From: Arcobacteraceae bacterium
Lineage (GTDB): Bacteria > Campylobacterota > Campylobacteria > Campylobacterales > Arcobacteraceae
Direction: 5' to 3'
NCBI GenBank assembly: GCA_029934475.1
Contig: JAOZMC010000012.1
Span: 1 to 37,926, forward strand
DNA length: 37,926 nucleotides
Shown here: positions 35,702 through 37,926 of the stretch, piece after piece
Numbering within the stretch: the stretch's first letter is position 1
Layout of the letters: each line of letters opens with the position of its first letter
Made by a program: the position numbers and the translations under genes
The notes under the pieces: generated by a model
Database searches by the model: none
Seen by the model: only the letters and a program-made list of their open reading frames with translations
Told to the model about the DNA's origin: nothing

Positions 35702-35707
35702 ATTGTA
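35702..35707 (-). promoter_or_regulatory. -10 box of the ilvB operon
   Basis: Minus-strand TACAAT in AAGATACAAT, with TTAAGTT 8 bases upstream of the hexamer, exactly as at nuoK and the small membrane protein gene. It lies in the 74-base gap after the porin-like gene. Confidence 0.65.
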
Positions 35708-35749
35708 TCTTATGAAACTTAATCTAACTATAGAGGTGCCATTTGCTTG

Positions 35750-37303
35750 CTAAAACTTATACACTCCAAATACTCTAGTGAGTTGTTGAAACACTTCCAC
35801 ATCATATTCATCATCTGCTAGCTTTCTATCTGTCTCTACATCCAATGCCTCCAAAGATACTCCATATGAAAAGCTATCGCCTATGGTGCTTGTGAAATAT
35901 GTGAAAAATTTATATCCTTCTCCCACTATACCCAAGCCCGCACCTAGAGCTGTATTTTTGTCTTTGTCAAAATATCTTGCTGTATGTATGGCTGGCAGCT
36001 GGTATTTGACTGGTTCTCTATAAACATCATTGTAGCTAATATCTTCATCTTCGTTCGTCAAAGCAAAGTTTTGTTTCATTCTTCTTTTGTTTTCGCTACC
36101 TATTATATCTTCGCCTACATTCAAAACTATAAAATTGGTTTGCCACTTTTTGCTGTTGTAGTCAAAACCTATTGCCATCCAGTTTCGCCACACTGGCACA
36201 AAATTTCTGCCTCCGTTTTCGTTGACTATCCAGTGTAGAAAATCTCGTCTCTCACCTGTAGCTATGTCATAATTATTTAAGTCCATAGGATCAAACTCTA
36301 TAGTGTCTTTTTGTTGTGTTGCTTCTATCTTCCAAGTCCATCTGTTTTTGGGGATTGCTAGCTCAAAGCCAGTCGCCTTGACTTTTCTCACTATATAGCG
36401 TTCATCATAGTCTAAATCTTGGTCAGGTCGCTCTCTATCTTTCAATACCAAATACTCCAGCTCCGTGTAGCCATCTTCCCAACCATCATAATACAGCACC
36501 CCAAATGTGAAGCTGTCGCCAAAGTATGTGGCCTTTATGGCTTTTTGTGGTTCATCATCTTTGTCTGGCTGGTCTATCTCTTGTCGTCCATCATTGGTAT
36601 ATATAACATCCCTGTCAAATAGCTCTTGTAGTAGTGGGTCTCTTGTAATTTGTGGAAAATAGTATGTAGATAACTTTATCTTTGATGTAGGATATAAGTT
36701 TAGCACCACACTATCTTGTGGCAGTCTGTTTTGTGCCTTTAGCAGACCGACTGTCCTAGCCGAATAGTCAGTAGGCAACAGCATATCCATAGGTGAGAGA
36801 AGCTCAAACTGCCCCCACACTATGACCTGCCGACCTATACTAATATCGGCATATTTTCCCATATCTAAGTTGATATATGCTTCTCTCAAGTCGCTAGATG
36901 AGTGAGTTTCTTTCACTGTTTTGCTAGATGGCAAGTTTGCTGGAGCATTGTCTCTTCGCACTAGCTTTTTTTCAAAGTTCAAGTGAGTATATCTGTATTC
37001 TAGTTTGAGCCGTATAAACTCATAAAACAGATCTTCATATCGTAGCACCATGGCGACTGATGTTTTTTTGGTGTTTGAGTTTGTAGAGTATATCGCTCCT
37101 ATCTCTCCTGAGATCACCTTTTCTAGGTATGTAGAGGTTTGTCTCTCTTTGTTTCGTCCAAAATCCACCTTTTCATCTATAGTCAAAGACTCCTGCTGTC
37201 TGCCATCGTCAAATCTGACATCATCTACAGACAGCGACTCTATAGCTACCATATTTGTAGCTATGACCGACACAGCTATGAGAAGTTTATTTATATTTGT
37301 CAT
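35750..37303 (-). CDS. Large outer-membrane beta-barrel protein, unknown substrate
   Basis: 517 residues. The N-terminus MTNINKLLIAVSVIATNMVA is a likely signal peptide. The mature part is rich in alternating strands with aromatic girdles and ends in Phe (FGVYKF), the outer-membrane barrel signature. The segment DISIGRQVIVWGQFELLSPMD resembles the GRQ..WG... motif of DUF1302-type barrels, but I cannot assign the family firmly. Charged, Asp/Glu-rich loops (e.g. around 245-260) should face outward. It starts 17 bases after the next barrel gene upstream with no clear ribosome binding site, so the two probably share a transcript. Confidence 0.8.
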   Translation of the reverse strand: MTNINKLLIAVSVIATNMVAIESLSVDDVRFDDGRQQESLTIDEKVDFGRNKERQTSTYLEKVISGEIGAIYSTNSNTKKTSVAMVLRYEDLFYEFIRLKLEYRYTHLNFEKKLVRRDNAPANLPSSKTVKETHSSSDLREAYINLDMGKYADISIGRQVIVWGQFELLSPMDMLLPTDYSARTVGLLKAQNRLPQDSVVLNLYPTSKIKLSTYYFPQITRDPLLQELFDRDVIYTNDGRQEIDQPDKDDEPQKAIKATYFGDSFTFGVLYYDGWEDGYTELEYLVLKDRERPDQDLDYDERYIVRKVKATGFELAIPKNRWTWKIEATQQKDTIEFDPMDLNNYDIATGERRDFLHWIVNENGGRNFVPVWRNWMAIGFDYNSKKWQTNFIVLNVGEDIIGSENKRRMKQNFALTNEDEDISYNDVYREPVKYQLPAIHTARYFDKDKNTALGAGLGIVGEGYKFFTYFTSTIGDSFSYGVSLEALDVETDRKLADDEYDVEVFQQLTRVFGVYKF

Positions 37304-37320
37304 ATTTGACTATATTTTGG

Positions 37321-37926
37321 TTAAAACTGGTATCGGATACCTGCCTGCAAAGCTGTAGTCAAGTCATAACTAAACTCAAAGTCATCACCATCATCATCTG
37401 TGACAGTGAAGTCTCCGTATTTGATAAATCTTATCATACCTACTATAGTCAAGTTTTTGTTGAGTTGTTTTTCTACTCCTCCGCTTATATGAAAGCTAGT
37501 AGCCTTTTCGTCTAGTTCGTCTTCATCTTCGTATTTGGTGCTACCCAGTCCGCCACCTACTACACCAGACATTTGCTTGTCTATCTTTATGAGCTTATAC
37601 GCACTCAAAAATATCGTTGTCATTTTTGAATATTCGCCATCTTCTACATCTATATCCATTGTTTGATTGATAGCTCCGGTAAGTTCCTGTTTGGTGCTAT
37701 CTTTGTCGTTTTTGTGTGTGAGATACTCTGCCTCAAACTTCATACCTATATCTTGTTTTTTGAAGCCTACGAGAGCAGAAACACCCAAAGCACTTTTTGA
37801 CTTAGTTATATTTTTTACATGCATAGGTGCACCGCCCCACGCCATATCAAACTCAAAAGTTCTATCTCCCAACATCACATAGGCTAAGTTTCCACCTATA
37901 TATACACCATCTTTGGTTTTCTCTGT
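37321..37926 (-). CDS. Outer-membrane beta-barrel protein, N-terminus beyond window
   Basis: The frame is open to the last base, giving 201 visible residues with the start missing. The visible beginning TEKTKDGVYIGGNLAYVML is a typical first strand of a small OmpW/OmpA-like beta-barrel, not a start. An internal GTG at 37878 is therefore not the real start. The protein ends AGIRYQF with the terminal Phe of barrels. Acidic extracellular loops (KYEDEDELDEK, TVTDDDGDDFEF) stand out and could bind cations. Function unknown. Confidence 0.8.
   Translation of the reverse strand, partial: TEKTKDGVYIGGNLAYVMLGDRTFEFDMAWGGAPMHVKNITKSKSALGVSALVGFKKQDIGMKFEAEYLTHKNDKDSTKQELTGAINQTMDIDVEDGEYSKMTTIFLSAYKLIKIDKQMSGVVGGGLGSTKYEDEDELDEKATSFHISGGVEKQLNKNLTIVGMIRFIKYGDFTVTDDDGDDFEFSYDLTTALQAGIRYQF

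Noticed and set aside
37319-37878. GTG at 37878 as the start of the last barrel protein
   Set aside because: The frame continues to the window end and encodes a typical first beta strand upstream.

Overview
The window is a dense stretch of bacterial chromosome from a free-living-type member of the Campylobacterota (epsilonproteobacteria). The evidence is gene order and protein style: secA followed by a lolC-type gene, a DksA-like zinc protein next to an uncharacterised membrane protein and a tRNA dihydrouridine synthase, the rpmH-rnpA-yidD-yidC-jag-mnmE run, a GltX1-type glutamyl-tRNA synthetase, a short adenylate kinase and a CmoB of the class found in that phylum. Promoters have a strong -10 box and no clear -35. 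ATA and CTA codons are frequent. I cannot name genus or species. No tRNA, rRNA, CRISPR array, insertion sequence, prophage or plasmid gene was recognised.

Layout. Bases 1-458 carry no credible gene, only a REP-like hairpin, several CCCCGAA/TTCGGGG hairpins and a diverged 37-bp direct repeat. Bases 459-13323 are all on the minus strand and form two transcription units. The first (read right to left) is rpmH, rnpA, yidD, yidC, jag, mnmE, a small membrane protein and mrdA. It covers ribosome and tRNA biogenesis, membrane insertion and wall elongation, with every gene overlapping the next. The second starts at a TATAAT promoter near 6467 and holds the DksA-like gene, the membrane protein, dus, adk, dapB, purF and a YhcC-type radical SAM gene.

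Bases 13325-13424 are a divergent promoter region with a 21-bp near-perfect inverted repeat. The plus strand then carries hemB and an EI24-type membrane gene; secA and lolC; a zinc ABC importer (znuA, znuC, znuB); and cmoB (13425-22562).

Bases 22618-37926 are minus strand again: a 43-codon small membrane protein that looks like the front half of a longer family; typA; a lipoprotein gene, thrC and nuoN-M-L-K (complex I membrane arm, without nuoJ or the rest of nuo); gltX, ilvH and ilvB; and two outer-membrane beta-barrel genes, the last cut by the window edge.

Most of the window is ordinary core metabolism and I found no new multi-gene system. The best second-look items are the truncated small membrane protein, a hexapeptide-repeat insertion in NuoL, the detached nuoKLMN block, a shared extended promoter motif, a probable non-AUG start for rnpA and the repeat-rich left edge. 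Intrinsic terminators with a GC stem and a T-tract are almost absent.
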